Shown here piece by piece: positions 13,745 through 28,900 of a stretch of DNA of 64,000 nucleotides. The position numbers and the translations under genes were made by a program. Location of the stretch: NCBI GenBank assembly GCA_943737045.1, contig CALSFV010000073.1:1-64000 (forward strand). The letters are read 5' to 3'. The stretch comes from Parapristionchus giblindavisi (taxonomy: Eukaryota > Nematoda > Chromadorea > Rhabditida > Diplogasteridae). The stretch's first letter is position 1, and each line of letters starts with the position of its first letter. The notes beneath the pieces are model-generated. The model searched no databases, was not told the origin of the DNA, and was given only the letters and a program-made list of their open reading frames with translations.

Positions 13745-16700
13745 CTCATTACAAGAGTTGTTGGATACAATCTACGGAGTGTCTGTCCGCGTAATAACAA
13801 CAACACTTGATGTGGGAATGGCCTCCCTCTCCCTATGTCTATCCCAAGAGGGAGAGGGAGAAGGAGGGAGAGGGAGAGAGCTGAGATCGAACAGCACTTG
13901 ATCGTCACTGATTGTGACAATACTCGAGAGTCATTCTCTCCCTCTCCCTTTTGGCCGATCAAGAGTTACGGAGAGGGAGAGGGAGAGAGGGAGAGAGGGA
14001 GAGAGAGAGATAGGGAGAGGTAGAGGGCATCTTGACCCCATCATCCTCCTCATCATCCTCATCATTATCATCTTCAGCTTCCCCCATCCATTCCGCACCG
14101 TGTCTCCAAACATGTCAATCATTAGCCCCATCTATCCTCCACTGATAGGATCCAACAACAATCAAGGGTGTGGTGGTGCACCCTCAGTCTACCGTACACC
14201 TAAAACACACTTATGCCCCTTGATCTACCGTACACCAACAGTGCACTTATTGTATCCCATTATCGACTCATTCTGAAGTAATCCGCACCGGTCTACCATA
14301 TATAGCATGCTTACAGTATCCCCATCGATTAGCACTTACAGTACATCTTTCAGTCTCGCGTATACCTACAGTATCCCAATCTGACGCGAACAGGATAATT
14401 GATAGACAGTTCGGGCTGGGATTACGAAGACAGAGTTAATCTCTCTCAACAGTGCAAAGTCTGTTCGAGAGTAGAATAACTCGGACACCCTCCACACACT
14501 TTTGCATACACTTCCCACTAGTCAAATCGAGAGAGTCTCTCTTCTTCCCTCTCTCCATATCCTTCGCGGTGCGAGCGAATGAATGAACAAAAAGTGCAAT
14601 CATCTCATTTCCGTCGAGAGCGAGTCCAAGGGACGGAGAGAGGGAGAGGGATAGAGAGAGAGAGGGAGAGAGAGAGGGAGGCAGGGAGAGAGAGAGGGAG
14701 AGAGAGGGAGAGAGAGAGAGAGAGGGAGGGAGAGAGAGAGCAGACCAAAAACTACTCTCGCTCGCTCCGAGTCGTCAAGTAAGAAAAGCTGCCATAATTC
14801 GATTACAGCTCTCCCCCCCCCTTCTCAGCTCTCACACAAACTGTTCATTTCTAGCCCACAATATAGAGGGGACCAGAAATAATAAACTTCTCAACCAATC
14901 ATACAAGAAAGTACAACTCCAGTTAATACTCTACTCTTCATTTCACTTTTCACCATTACCGTACTTTTTCCATTTATCGGGGGACCATAACCGTGTTTTC
15001 AAACCGTTTTGGGTACCATAACCGTACTTTAGATCCGTTTTCGGGGACCATAACCGTGTTTTCAAACCGTTTTGGGTACCATAACCGTACTTTAGATCCG
15101 TTTTCGGGGACCATAACCGTGTTTGCCCATCGATCTCCTCATTTCACAAACACAAACACAAAATATCTCCTCATATCTCTGATGATGGTAGACAATAGAA
15201 TTTTATTTATTTATTTATATTTATTAAACTTTATTGTCAAACCATGCGTTTGCCCATCCCATGGTGATTGACTGAATAAGCTATTATTAGAAGCGAACCA
15301 TCGCAGTTCTGTCTTCACTATTAACACAAGAAAAAACACACAAGTAGCAGCACTAATGGTTCTCAATAGTCGGTCGTTAACTCCATTCCGCTCTCTCCCT
15401 CTCCCTCTCCCTATCCCTCCTCCATCTCTCCCAACATATTCTCCTCTCCATCATCTTTCCTCTCCCCCTTTTCTCTTCCTCCGAAATGTCTCCATTTCGC
15501 ATTCGCGGCCCCGTGTGTCCTTTGTGACACTCGAGTAGTTAATAGGTTGAAGGAGCTAGAGAGGGAGAGGTAGAGAGAGAGGGAGAAGGAGAGGGAGAGA
15601 GAGGAAGAGGTTGATAGAGAGGGGGGGAGAGGAGAGGTAGAGAGAGAGAGAGAGAGGTTAAGAATCGCATAGTTCATCATCTATCATCTAGATACACCGA
15701 ACCGTGTCTCCAACTGACCTATCTCTCTCCCTCTCCCTCTCCCTCTCCCTCTCCCTCTCCTCACTCTATCTGTCAGAATGAACAGAGATTCTAAAAAAAC
15801 GAGGGCTTTGACCGATCGAGGTAGAGGGAGAGGGAGAGGAACAAAAGAAGAAGAAGAAGAAGAAGAAGAAGAAGAAGAAGAAGAAGGAGAGGGAGAGGGA
15901 GACAGATACAGGAAAAGAAAGCAAGATTGATGTACAGACAGCCGTTGAGGTGAGAGAGGAAGAGGGAGAGGGGGAGATAGAGGTAGAGGGAGAGGGGAAG
16001 AGAGAGGGAGAGAGGGAGAGGGGGAGATAGAGGTAGAGGGAGAGGGGAAGAGAGAGGGAGAGAGGGAGAGGGAGAGAATAGGCTCTGAATAGACACGATT
16101 TCTACAGAAGATGGATGATCCAAACGAGCCTCGAAAAAAAAAAAAGATACCACGAGAGGAGAGACTGGAGATAGGGAGCGAGAGAGTGTGCCAATTCGAG
16201 AGAGACACACGCACCTCAATGTGCGCATTACCACTTATGGGTATATGGTAGGATCGCGTGATTACGGTAATCCGCTCAGGAGAGCGTCCGGTACACGCTC
16301 TCCGCGTGCCGCACACTCTCTCGCATGCTCTGACTGTCTGGTGCTCTCTTGATTTCCCATTGTCTCTCGCTCTTCACTTATTAACTCTTTCACAAATCCG
16401 ACTATCGAGTATGAATGGGGGAATGAGGGATGTATAAAGTATAACGGGCTACGAAAAAGGGAGATCACACCGCAGTGAAATAATGTAACAGAGTTGTAGC
16501 AAGTAATCTATAGACAAACTATAGATCACCATGGCACGTGTCTCGGTTCTAATAGCACCCCAAATTCACCAGGCGCATTCTTGTCGCACAATCTAATCAT
16601 AACTTCTTACAAGAACAAGTCGGACAATTGGTATTGGTGTCGTCACTAAATAGTCAGGATACATATCTAGACCAGCAGTGATCTCTCACAGGACTTCTGA

Positions 16701-19700
16701 CCACTTCTTTAACCACTACTCGTCATTATCTCGAGAGAGAGTGTTACCGTGTCCAACCATTTCCTACCGTACTCCCCCTGCTCTCACTACAAATCGTGAC
16801 AGGATACGCCGCCGCGTACACACAACACTCTGTCTTGTTGACTCTTTCCACCGTCTGTGCCTCCATATATGGGCCTCCATATAGGCCGGAGACACACACA
16901 CAGCTTCTTCCATTCAGAATGAGCGATCATGCACGACACTTTTTCCGCCCCTTGCCTCCCTCACTCCACTCCACGACAGCACACCCATTAGGCGTCTCCT
17001 ACTAAAGCCTTCTATGGCACTAAAGGCCCTATCAACAAGGGAGGGATCTGGAAATATGGAGGGGGAGCTAGACCAAACTCCGTAACTGTGCCCAGGAAGG
17101 TCTCATAATCAGGGACCCAATTGACGTTAGATATAGCCGATTCGCCTTGTACATTACGCCAGATTGGCCCCGGTCGTCATCCAATATCTCCTAAGTCGTC
17201 CGCTTCATCCCCTTCCATGCACTTCGTCGTCGTATCGTCTAATCTGTCGGCGCACATCCGGCCACGGGATAGAGGATCGGGGTAGGATGGAAGAGGAGGA
17301 AGAGGGAGAGAAGGGACACTAAAGCCCCGATCCTCTCCACGACCACGAATACGACCAATTCGCGAAGAGTAGGCAGGAAGGAAGGGCTTAGTCTCTCTCT
17401 CGAATCAGTATGGCGCGGGAAACACGATATGTCGGAGACCAATCAATGTTTTGGAGACCATACAACAGGGACTCAAACTTGGATTCTGCATCACATCTTA
17501 TCTCATCTAACATAGAGAGCAATGTTTCTCGCCTTCCCAAAGTCCATGCTATAATTACAATTATTACTATTTCACGTATCACTTTTGAATTTGCTGTCTC
17601 ACCTGTGACGGTTCTGTCAAATAAATAATAAATAGACAAGCGTAATACTCTCAATGCATCACTATCCCTGAATAGCAACACACAGTTAGTCATTAGGTAT
17701 TCCACAATATACGATATCACAAAAAGCCGCCTTGCTCTCTAGTTATACTCCTCTAGTCTCTAATCATCTCCAATTTCCTCCGTGTCTTTACACGACGACA
17801 CCTTTGGTCTCTTTCCGTCTCCGCTTTCGAGGCGACAGCGGTTGTCTTACATTGCTTGGTGCCCTCTCCTTCACTTCTCCTTCATCCGGACAAGGCTCGG
17901 ATCAATTACTCCCCGGCTTCTGCGTCAGCTCTTGCGGGAGACATGTGATATCCCACCTCAGTCACTTAGTAGTAGTCCAAGCACAACTCGGTGAAAAAAG
18001 AGCCCCGCGAGAGATTCCGCGGGGATAGAGACAGATGTATAGATATAGACGTAAATGATGTAAACACGGGCTCTCATTAAGTGCTTGCGGGCTCGTTACG
18101 ACCACACCATTCATAACACATGTGTGGCACATTGCAATCTACTGTACCTTCACTAAACCACAAATAAATCTGGCCCATCGTTGATCTACCGTACCCACTA
18201 TCACCACTTTGCTTGTGCAAATGTGTCAAATAGTTTCCTTCCTCAGCACCACTCTTGGTTATTCTATCCTAATCCGGCTTCATCTCAATATTTGTTGTCA
18301 TTCTTAGGCTCCGTCTTCTCTTCCTCCCCTTCTGTTCTAGCTTATCTTAATCCGTTCAATCGAGTCTCACGTGGGTCAAGTGGCAACCATCGCCACTTTC
18401 AGACTCTAACACTACTTCTGGTGAGGACAATTTCCGGTTCCAGACAGACACGACTGCCGGGTGGTTAGGCATCATTTCGGGGATCCTAAACCACTACAGG
18501 TGTGCGCGGGAGCGGCAATGGAGAAAAGACCATTGAATGAAACATGATCGGCACTTAATGCACCTAGTGAACAGCCCCGTAAACACGCGTCCGCCAAAGG
18601 CACAGGGACAAGGGCGATGAAAAGAAGCAGAAGAAGAAAAGGCAGTATATGTGCCCTACAGGTGGGGAGAGAAACAAGCACTAAAGCGAACACACTAACC
18701 ACTTATGCTCAGTTCTCCCCGCTCTCTGCCTGGGCTATCATATTAATCTACTTCAGAGGCAGGCGGCTTCACATCAAAGATCATTAAGTGGCCGGTAGTG
18801 ATCGGTCATAAACCGGCTTAGACACACACATAGATGATCAGCTACAGATGCGATTAGGGATCATCTACTGGCTACTGTATGAGCAGAGCAGTAGCGCTCT
18901 CTTGACCTTCCGGCCAGTAATCATAGGTGCCGACTCTCTATCAGCACTAAATACGTGTGTGTGAGTGTGTGTTTATCAACGGATTTCAGAGTGGAAGACA
19001 GACGTCGGCTCCCTATCACCCCCTCTGCATCTATCCGATCTATTTGCTTACAACAAGTGATCCACCCTTGATAGATACCAGGGAGAGAGAGAGAGCATAT
19101 GGAGTGAAGGCGAAGAAGATGAAGAAGAAGGGGATCCGACCATGTATGTATGTATGAATAGTCCCAAAATCCTCTCTCCGAATTGTCAAGACAAGGAGTG
19201 AGAGAAAGGGGGGATCTTCTCGATATTCGTTTGATCAGGCTTCCGATTCCCTCCTTTTCAATCACTGTATTGCAGTGCATACATACACACATACACATAC
19301 GCCCATGTACAATCGTGAAATCGGATAGATGACACCCGATGCAAGGGACTGCACATCTTTTATTGTAATCCATAAGAAAAGTGGGGGGAGATAATACCGT
19401 AACCCGGCATCCTCTCAGGTACATTTCACAGTGCTCACAAGAACGAGCGCAAACACTTCCGCATCGCAATCTTCGAACCGTTAAAATGACCAGAAAGGAA
19501 GTGATATCCCCAACAATGTTTCCCCCCATCTCACACGGCCCACTACTATTTCGGCCCAAGCTGCTTCATAAAAACGACGACAATGGACATAAAAAGAGTG
19601 GTATGTGCGTGCTTAACTGGGATGAGAAATGAGTTAGTGGTCGGTCGGGGTACCGAACCCTGACTCAGGGTGACACGGTAGTCATCATACATAGATAGAC

Positions 19701-22700
19701 ACAAGGACGATCGCTGAACGTGCAGATACGTGAAACGGCGGCGTGTTCGCTTTTGACAAAAGCCGGAATTGGTGATAGAAGAGTCGGGGTGATCGCGATA
19801 TACGCCATTTACGAGCTAAAGCGTACCCCCCGAAAAAGGTTATATCACTGTGGGAAGACGGTAATCACTCTTTTTATCGCCTCTTAGAAGGGGAACAAAC
19901 CGCCTCTCATTCATTGCTGACAGCCTATCTCTCTCTCTCTCTCTCGCACGCTTAATGGTGGCTAATTAAAACTTTCCCTAGTTTAGTGATCAATGCTCTC
20001 AAAGATACGCGACACGGGGACGTACATGCATACATTTGGATAAACCGCTCTTTTTGGGTTCACGGAATCGATGAACCAGAAACCGAGAACCGCAAAATAG
20101 GGTGGGTGGGGCACGCCAATCGAATTCAGCGCAAAACTTCTCGCTTGTCAAGAAGAGGAATTGGACGCTTAACGAATCCGTTAATTCGAATCACTTCGAG
20201 CACTCGAATTAGCACTCGAATTGATCAAGGAGACGAGAGACGATGGTGGTGGTGAACGATTATGCGCACCACATTAACGATTAGCGATTGAACGTTGAGA
20301 GGTTGAGTCACGCACTCGATCACTCACAATCACCCCAATTAGACTGATATCCGATCCGACGGACTCAGCACATCATGCTATAGATTTGATTCATCATTGC
20401 GACAGGCCAGACAAAACATCTTCTCCGGGATCATGAATATGTCTCCTTACACCCGTTCGTGACAAACTTATCGTGCGACTATGCAAACTTGTCTCTCAAA
20501 CTCGTCTAAAAAAGAAATTCGTAGTATTCTCCATTTCGCACCGTCTAACTATAGGGTTGGTCAAATGAATCCAAAATGAGTAACACAAAAGAAAAAAATG
20601 AATCCACCTCTTACTTATTTTCATTTTTGGATTCTATGAATGCAAGACTGGTCGCTCATTTATGCTGGATTCGAAATGAAAAGGGATTTTAAAATAATTT
20701 TTTCCACGTTTCGTTTGAATTCAATTGTTCAAATCTGTCATGACTATCCTCTCCCTCCCTCCTCCTTCTCACACCTACCATACTCCCCACTCTTCACACA
20801 TTGGACGATGGTCCGTGTGTCTCCATCCCCCCCCCCGACCCTCTCTCCTTCCCATTATCTCTCGCTCTCCATCTCCCCTCGAGGTGTGAGCGGAAGCGAG
20901 AGACAAGAGGCCATAGAAGAAACCATCGTGAGGCGAGAGTGGCAGAGACGGGGCGAAATAGCACTGGCGCTTGAAGAGACCGTCGGCGGGGGTGCGAGAT
21001 TTGCCGCCTCATTATGCGGAGAATGGGAGAGAGAGGGTGTGAAAGGGATGCACTACGGTATCCGGCTGGCAATAGGACAATTCTTCGAAACCTACTGAAG
21101 AACGAGTAGATCAAGTACAAAAAAACCCAAATGCTTGAATAAAATGAATAGACTACAATATATCGAGGATATGAGAGTTGAACCTACAGACAAATGCAAA
21201 CAAAACAAGCGAAGAGACAGTAATAATACATTCAATTCAGACCAAAGAATTCTGCCCACTCTGTCATTGATAGATTGCATACAATTCATTACTAACGTTC
21301 CGTTTTTTTTGTGTTTACCCATAATGAAGAGGCGCAGAGTTGAACTATTACTATTCTTCTTCCGGTATAACACAATGCATATACTCGCCAACATATCATA
21401 TGATAGCATAGCAACACACTAACTACACTATCACTAGGGAAGAACCTAGAGAGCTCTACATATGCACTTCCACTGCAATTACAGAAGTGCTAGGCGAAAA
21501 CTACAAATCTCCTTCCACCTTACGGCCTACCTCTAGCTCTTGCACCTAGCTCTAGCTCTTAGCTCTAACTCTCCCCATTCATTCTCCTTGTGCACCTTTG
21601 AGTGAATGGGGGAGCGAATGTGATACTCTATCCACCTCAAGTGTCTGTCTACTCGGTCTCCATACCATTCGTCACCCTTTCCATCTCTACACAAAGGAGA
21701 GGGGGAAGGTATCGGCTTCAACAACGACCACCTTCTTCTCTCCCTCTCCCTCTCCTTATTCCACCTCCCTCTCCCTCCATAGGTGGTAGCTCGTGCTCAC
21801 CTAGAGGTATGGCCAAGGGGGCAGGTATAGGATGTCCACTTGTCGCCTCCTTCCATCCCCACATATCCCCTATCCACCACCCCTTTCTTCGCCCATTCAT
21901 CCACTCTACACAATAACAATGCGGAGGATACAAGTGGCGACCAACGTCACCCATAATGCGCGCACACACTCCAAACGCGTCAAGAGGGGTAGATCAGCAC
22001 ACATTTCGTGTCCAAAAATCAATATCACCAACCAAGATACCGGACCCCAAAGCTTGCCATCATACATTTTTTGTTAAACTCACATTTTCAGAACTATCAT
22101 CTGACCCGTAATTGTGATATACTAGCGAGATTATAAAATTTTTCGCTTATTTTGACTAAATATGGGATATAGTGACCCGTTTTTATAAGCCGACCAATTT
22201 ATAAACTGACCCGTATGTGGGTATTCGAATATGTATGCTTGCCATCAGCCTACCGTAACCATTGTTGTTCTCCATTCCCATCATATCATATCAGTAATCC
22301 CCCCCCTTAACATACGAGTCATCTTCTCGCACCCTCGCTAATCCCGCATCAAAGGGTGCCGCTATCACCCATTATCACTCCGGCCATCAATCAATCAATA
22401 CACCACTCGAACATAAAACCCATATAATATGGCATAGAGACCATGAACTTGTCAAAGTACCAAAAGTACGGTAGATACAGTAATCCCTACCGTATCCTAC
22501 CGTACTTCTCTTCGCCCTCGGTACAGTATACCGTATCATATCATTTGTGTGTGTGTGTGTGATTCAGTGTGTTCATAATCCCTTTTCAACATCACCTCCC
22601 TCTCCCTCTGTCCCTCTTCCCCTCCCTCTCCCTCTCCCTCTCCCTAATCCCCCCTAAAAGGATGCCGCTATCACTGATTATCACCATTTCTATCACTATA

Positions 22701-22906
22701 ATGAAGAAGAGGAGAGGGAAGAGAGAGGACTTAATCCGATCAGGTATCATCATAATGGAGAGGAAGGAGGAGGTGTTATCAATGAATGATACAAGGAGAA
22801 GGAGAGGGAGAGGGGGAGGGAGAGGAAGAGGGAGGGAGAGAGGAGAGGGAGAGGGAGGGAGAGAGGAGAGAGAGAGAGAGGGAGAGAGAGAGAAGGGAGA
22901 GAGAGA

Positions 22907-22952
<46 letters not shown>

Positions 22953-25900
22953 CAAAAAGGTGCGAAACACTAATCATAGGTGTGATGAGATGATAGGGAG
23001 GGAATGGGAAGACGGACGACAGAGATCAATCAATCGTCATAAATCAGTACAAAGAAAGAATAGAGTGGAAATTTCGGTGGGGGACTTATCATTTTACATT
23101 TACAGCGAGTTATGCGGGGCCTATCAACTTTCAGAACGTATCCATCTTGGCATATAAATGATACGAAACGCAGAACCACCTGGCCCAAAAAAAGAAATCA
23201 ATCGTCATAAATCAGTACAACGATCGAGGGAAAGAATATGATAGCAATTTCACCTGGGGACTTGTCATTTTAAAATTATTGATATGCTTTATGTAATCTA
23301 AGATTAGTTTCTAATCTCATCCGAATCGACTTTCCGAACACACCATCTCGAAGAAATCAGTCTCCATAAATCAGTACAATGATCGAGAAAAAGAATATAC
23401 TGGAAATTTAGAACAGGGACTTATCATTTTACATTTATAGAGCGTTATGCAGGGCCGTTATCAAATGTATCGACTTTCCGAACACACCATCTTTGGCATA
23501 TAAATGCTGTGAGACTCCGAATCTCCTGGTCCAGAAAAAAATCATAAATCAGTACAATGATCGAGTGAGAAAGAATGAGTTTTAAATTTCGATCGGGGAC
23601 TTATCATTCTACATTAATAGATATGAATCACTAGCATCAACTTTCAGAAGTCACCATCTCGGGATATAAATGATGTGAGACGCCAAATCACCTGGTCCAG
23701 AAAAGAAATCAGTCGCCATAAATCAGGAAAACGATCGAGTGAGAAAGAATCAGTTTCAGAACTCGATCGGGGACTTTTCCTATTGCTATTATATTTTTTC
23801 TAAAGACGCTTCACAGTACCATATTTGTATTGTGTATTAGTGCAAACCCTGAACTATTCCTACTCCTTATTCCATCATATTATATATGATAACAGGGGAC
23901 ATGGGATATATTAACCCCCAACCTTATCACAAGACTCTCTGTTTCTTCTCAGTCTCACTATTGAAAAAAATGTGAACTCGGCAGCATCGACATCCACTCC
24001 CATATAAACTACGTGAAACGTCGAATCACAGGAGAGGGTCAAAACGGTCTCAACGCTGGTCTCACATCTACGACTCCAAGCGCAAAAAAATATCGCCATA
24101 AATCAGTATAGAGGAAAGAATGGAGAAATCACCATCGGGGAACGACTATTATTCTTATTAATCATAATCATAATAATAATAATAATAATAATTTAATAAA
24201 ATATATAAATATACATTATTATTATTACTATTTCAGCACTATTACAATTATTATATTATTATAAAGTCCAGACGAAGAGAAAGAAATCGAGTTTGCGCAA
24301 GAGCCCATGCTCTCATATGAGGGCCATGAAACATAACCAAAACTCTTCTTCCCACCATCACTTCCATATCACTTCTCCCCTTCCCTATTCATGATTTAAC
24401 TGATCGATAAACAAATATACTAAAATTAAAATAAATAAAAAAGAACGAAGGGAAACGAATAGTAAAAAAACGGGGAAGTTTTAATGGACGAAAAGTTTTA
24501 GACCTGTTAAGAGGTCTCGAAAAGACAATAAAAAAGAGACGAGAGAGAGTGTGCAAAACGAGGAGAGTTTCCTCTACTTTCCTGTTAGCTCTTTGCAGCT
24601 TTTGAACCATACATGGGCGGGGAACCTGGAGCTCGATTCTACAGGGGGCATTCGATCGAAAAATGGTTAATTTTACAGGGGGCCTTCACTTTTTTCGTCA
24701 AGAATGTTACCTAAACGTCATTTTTACAGGGGGGGGGGGGGCATTCCACAATTTTTGGAAAATCCCTAATTTTACAGGGGGCACCCCCATGTTGACGCCC
24801 ATGTATGTTTTGAACTGAGCCTACCCGTGTAGTAATTTCGTGTCTCCTTCGCAGCAATAACAAATTGCCCCTTGTATCCATCCGCCTCTCCCTCTCCCTT
24901 TATTGCCCCTACTGATATACACTATCACACTCGCCTCAGGATACAACCCGACCTGACGTAGAGGGAGAAAAGGGAGAGGGAGGGGGAAAGGGAGAGAGAG
25001 AGAGGGGGGAGAGGAGAAAATGGAGAGGGAGAGGGAGAGAGAGAGAGAGAGAAGAACAAGTGCGCGAAGTAGGTGTCTTGTCTCTCTCTCTCTAGGAGGA
25101 CTTCCCTTCCAATTAATCTTCACCCAATGTACTACATCACAACAGAATGTCTCAATAACCCTCTCTCTCTCCCTCTCCCTCTTCCAACAAGTCCATCTAT
25201 CCATCATCGTCCCCTCATATCTCATCTTGGTCACATCTGATATTCCCTCTCTCTCCTCATCCACTTCCACACCCGCTGATTTAGTGTTTTACACATGTCA
25301 TAAGCGAACAAACGATATTGAAAGTTGATGCATCCGTACACAAAAGCCAAGAAAGACCTCGATTTTTCTTATTATTCAATGCATCCCCGGAAACCATTCA
25401 TGAACACATCCAGACAAAATCTCAATCTCATATCAACTACCGACAACTTCGATCCACCGGGTCAAGTGACTCGCGGACTTGCGCAGTGTCCACCAACCCG
25501 TTGATTTCTCGTTCCCAGCAATTCTCATAATCATATGCCAAGTAGCGCAACTAATGTTTTGTTCCCATATTTGCTAACCTAAACCCCAATCAACAGATCT
25601 TCAGATCAAATCCCTCCGCTCCAGCGCACTCTGCTCACTACGACTGAACTACCGTAACCCTCTCGAGTCCTTGATCTAATCTTATCACTTTTGCCCTCAG
25701 GCAATCCGATACCGTAATGGGCTATGAGGGGCAATTACTGTACATCGTTATAACACTAATAGCAATAGCATTAATATTAACAATAAGACTTGACACAATG
25801 CTCTTTCTCCTTCTCTAACCACCTGCGCTCTCTTCTATACTCCTCCCTCTCTCTCTCTCTAGTCTCTGCATCTCTGCACTCTCCTCGAATCCCATGGTCT

Positions 25901-28900
25901 CTCGGCGTTGCACAAATCAGAAACCATGCGTCATATGCTATGCTCATCAATACACTACACAAGTGGGGGCCAATTGACGAACCATCTTTCCCTGTGTCCT
26001 TATTTCTCCCTCTCCATCTTCAATTCTCTCTCTCTCTCTCCCTCTCCCTCTTCCCCTCTCCCTCTCCCTCTCCCTCTCTCCCTCTCCCTCTTTCGCGCAC
26101 ATTCTCTAAATGATGACTAGATCGTCAAATTAAGTATCTCAATGACATCTTTCCCCTCTATGATCTACCCTATCTATCTATCTACACAGCCAAATCTGTC
26201 GCTACCATCTCTCTCTCTCTCTCTCTCTCTCCCTCTCTCTTCCGACCGGCGCCTCCTACTTGCCGGCTCCTGACACGGCTCCCCCTCTTCGAGTTCTTGT
26301 AAAATTCTACAAAGATACAACCCCGAGGGACCTACCGTAATCATAGACTTGAATCACACTATGCTATATGGCCAATAAATGATAGACTTGAATCACTTGA
26401 CTACGGTAGCTACAGGTGTACTGTAGCTAATCAATCAATCAATAAAAGATACAGTAAGACAGTCACTCACAATCGTCAAAGGTGCAGTTGCGACAGACAT
26501 CGGCTGCGATGCGACGACGTTCCTCGTCGGAGGACTGCTGTAGTACCGGATACAACTGAATCGATATTTATTGATTTATCGATTGACTGATAGTTTGATT
26601 TATTGATATATGGATAGATTGATAGTCTGATTTATTGATTTATCGATAATCTGCTTTATTGATTATCGATTGACTGATAGTCTGATTTATCGATTGATTG
26701 TTAGTCTGATTAATTGATTTATCGATTGATTCATAGTCTGCTTTATCGATTTACTGATGGTCTGCTTTATTGATTTATCGATTGATTCATAGTCTGCTTT
26801 ATTGATTTACTGATGGTCTACTTTATTGATTTATCGATTGATTCATAGTCTGCTTTATTGATTTACTGATGGTCTACTTTATTGATTTATCGATTGATTC
26901 ATAGTCTGCTTTATTGATTTACTGATGGTCTACTTTATTGATTTATCGATTGATTCATAGTCTGCTTTATTGATTTACTGATGGTCTACTTTATTGATTT
27001 ATCGATTCACTGACAGTCTGCTTTATTGATCTTCGGTTATGAACAATCGCGAGTATGATCTACCCTATAATGATCTTTGAACACGACACAATGCGAGCTC
27101 TTCCCCTCTCTCGGATCCCCCCTACGCCCTTACCTCACTTCACCAAATTTATTTCTTTCACTTGTGGTCGCATTAATTTAATGTAATATAAATAAATAAA
27201 TAAATAAATAAATAAGTATGTTTATCCACCGCAGTTGACTGTCAAGCATCCTCTCTCACAGTCTCTTCCTTATCATAATACCACGCCGCAACACGAATCC
27301 ACCTAGACGAATATGACTGTGGTCAGAGGCCGAAATAAAGGCAGAAACATATATTATTGATTGATTGATTGATTGATCTAAAGATCGATCAATCGATCAA
27401 TAATATATGCCTTCCTCTACCACATAAGAAGGAGGTTAGGAAAAGAAAGTTGCCAAAAATCAAAATACGTAGCCAACACACACACGCTCTCTCACCTTTC
27501 CAATGACGAGAGATTTTTGGCAACTTTATTTCAAACTTTCTTATATATTCATGCACATACTTATAATTAAATCGCTCAATTAAATAATATCAATTGAATA
27601 GTTTTATGTAACAGCAATCTCCATTTATCATATGCTCCCTCCATCTCAGCCATATCACATTCCCCTCCAACACGAATCCACCGGGTGCAATCATTTATCC
27701 CCAGTCATCATACACATTTTCAGCGCCCCCACAGGATAAATTCTCATATAGTGAGTCGATATAGAAAACCGTTGTTTTTCGCTCAAATTGTAATCTTTCA
27801 CATAAAAAATGAGCACTATATATGGGTCGATCCTAGCAGTATAAGGGTATCAAAATGTGTGGATATCATCCGAGTCCGAAACAAAGACAGGCACAAACTC
27901 CTCACATTGGGCCCAATGAAGATTGCTGTTAGAGATATCGCCAGTGTTCTTTCATCTTTCTCTTCAGACGACTTTTACAGTGTTCAAAAGTTAGAGGAAA
28001 AAAGAAAAAAAAAGAAAAAAAATAGGTGAGAGAGTGTGCGAAACGAGGAGAGCTTTTTCCGCTTTTCTTTTCATTTCACCACATATCATTCAAATACTGA
28101 CTCAAATCACGAGTGTGTTGTAATTGCAAGAGTAAATCTTCTTTCTTTATGTGGTGTTACATTTTCAAAACGTGCGCACGGCGTGCGCACGTTTCAAAAT
28201 GTAACACCACATAGAAAAATGAACGCCGTGCGCACGGCGTGCATTTCTTACGTTCGCACGCCGTGCGCACGTTTTGAAAATGTAACACCACATTAGTGAC
28301 GGACCTAGCTAATTTGAGATTCAGGAGAAGGTCTCTAACACTGTTATAAAAAATATTCAAGTGCTCACTAAACGTGTGTCCTAGTTACACTTTATTATAT
28401 TAGTCTCTTTTTTTGGTCATTGGCACGCTTGAAATCATCTCCACCAACAAATTTAATGCGTCCTGTAGATCATTATCTACTATCTCTCTCTCTCTCCCTC
28501 TCTTTCAAACTCTTCTAATTTGTACTCTCCTTCACTACATCATCATCTTGTTTTTTCACAAAGTTTTTTTTGTCAAAAAGTTTATTTTTAATGTAATTTT
28601 TACATTACATTAGAACAACTTTATTCAGCCGAATGGGGTCAGCTGGGTCGCCGTTACGGTTTTCAAACGAACGAAGCGTACCTCGTGAAGGAGCGTTTTA
28701 AAGTAATAAATCTCATGAATAGACCCAAAATTCAGTAAGATCCCCCCTCCCTGCTTCTACAGTCTTGCCAAATCATGAATCTGAACAAGTACATCACACA
28801 GATCAAAGATCAATCCACCAATCGATACGGTAGATCATCAGTCTTCTCTGGCTGGTTCTAAAGATCATTCTCTCTTTCTCATTCTCAACAGAGTCATAGC

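Larger units (their letters stand above)
4160..26470 (-). other. 22.3-kb intron 8 of HGH1
   Basis: Donor: GTGAGTG on the minus strand (plus positions 26464-26470). Acceptor: TTTGCAG beside 4160. The exons join in phase (GAT T | CG GTG CAC) and rebuild the conserved FDDSVHADLL block, so both belong to one transcript. The intron holds dozens of (CCCTCT)n and (GAGGGA)n tracts, CT/GA repeats, an AAG tract, tandem arrays at 14981-15124 and 23028-24135, MITEs at 4822-5016, 5327-5555, 11526-11645 and 24608-24807, and much unique sequence in which I see no convincing exon. Open frames there are mostly low-complexity Ser/Leu/Pro or Arg/Glu translations of the repeats. Confidence 0.88.

Noticed and set aside
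15684..16316. 210-codon minus-strand open frame
   Set aside because: Low-complexity translation of GGGAGA and AAG tracts; overlapping alternate frame of similar length.
20640..21120. Overlapping plus and minus ORFs of over 100 codons
   Set aside because: Opposite frames are both open over GC-richer DNA; neither shows a family motif.
26563..27030. Regular spaced repeats that might suggest a CRISPR-like array
   Set aside because: Plain AT-rich tandem satellite without unique spacers, in a eukaryotic genome.
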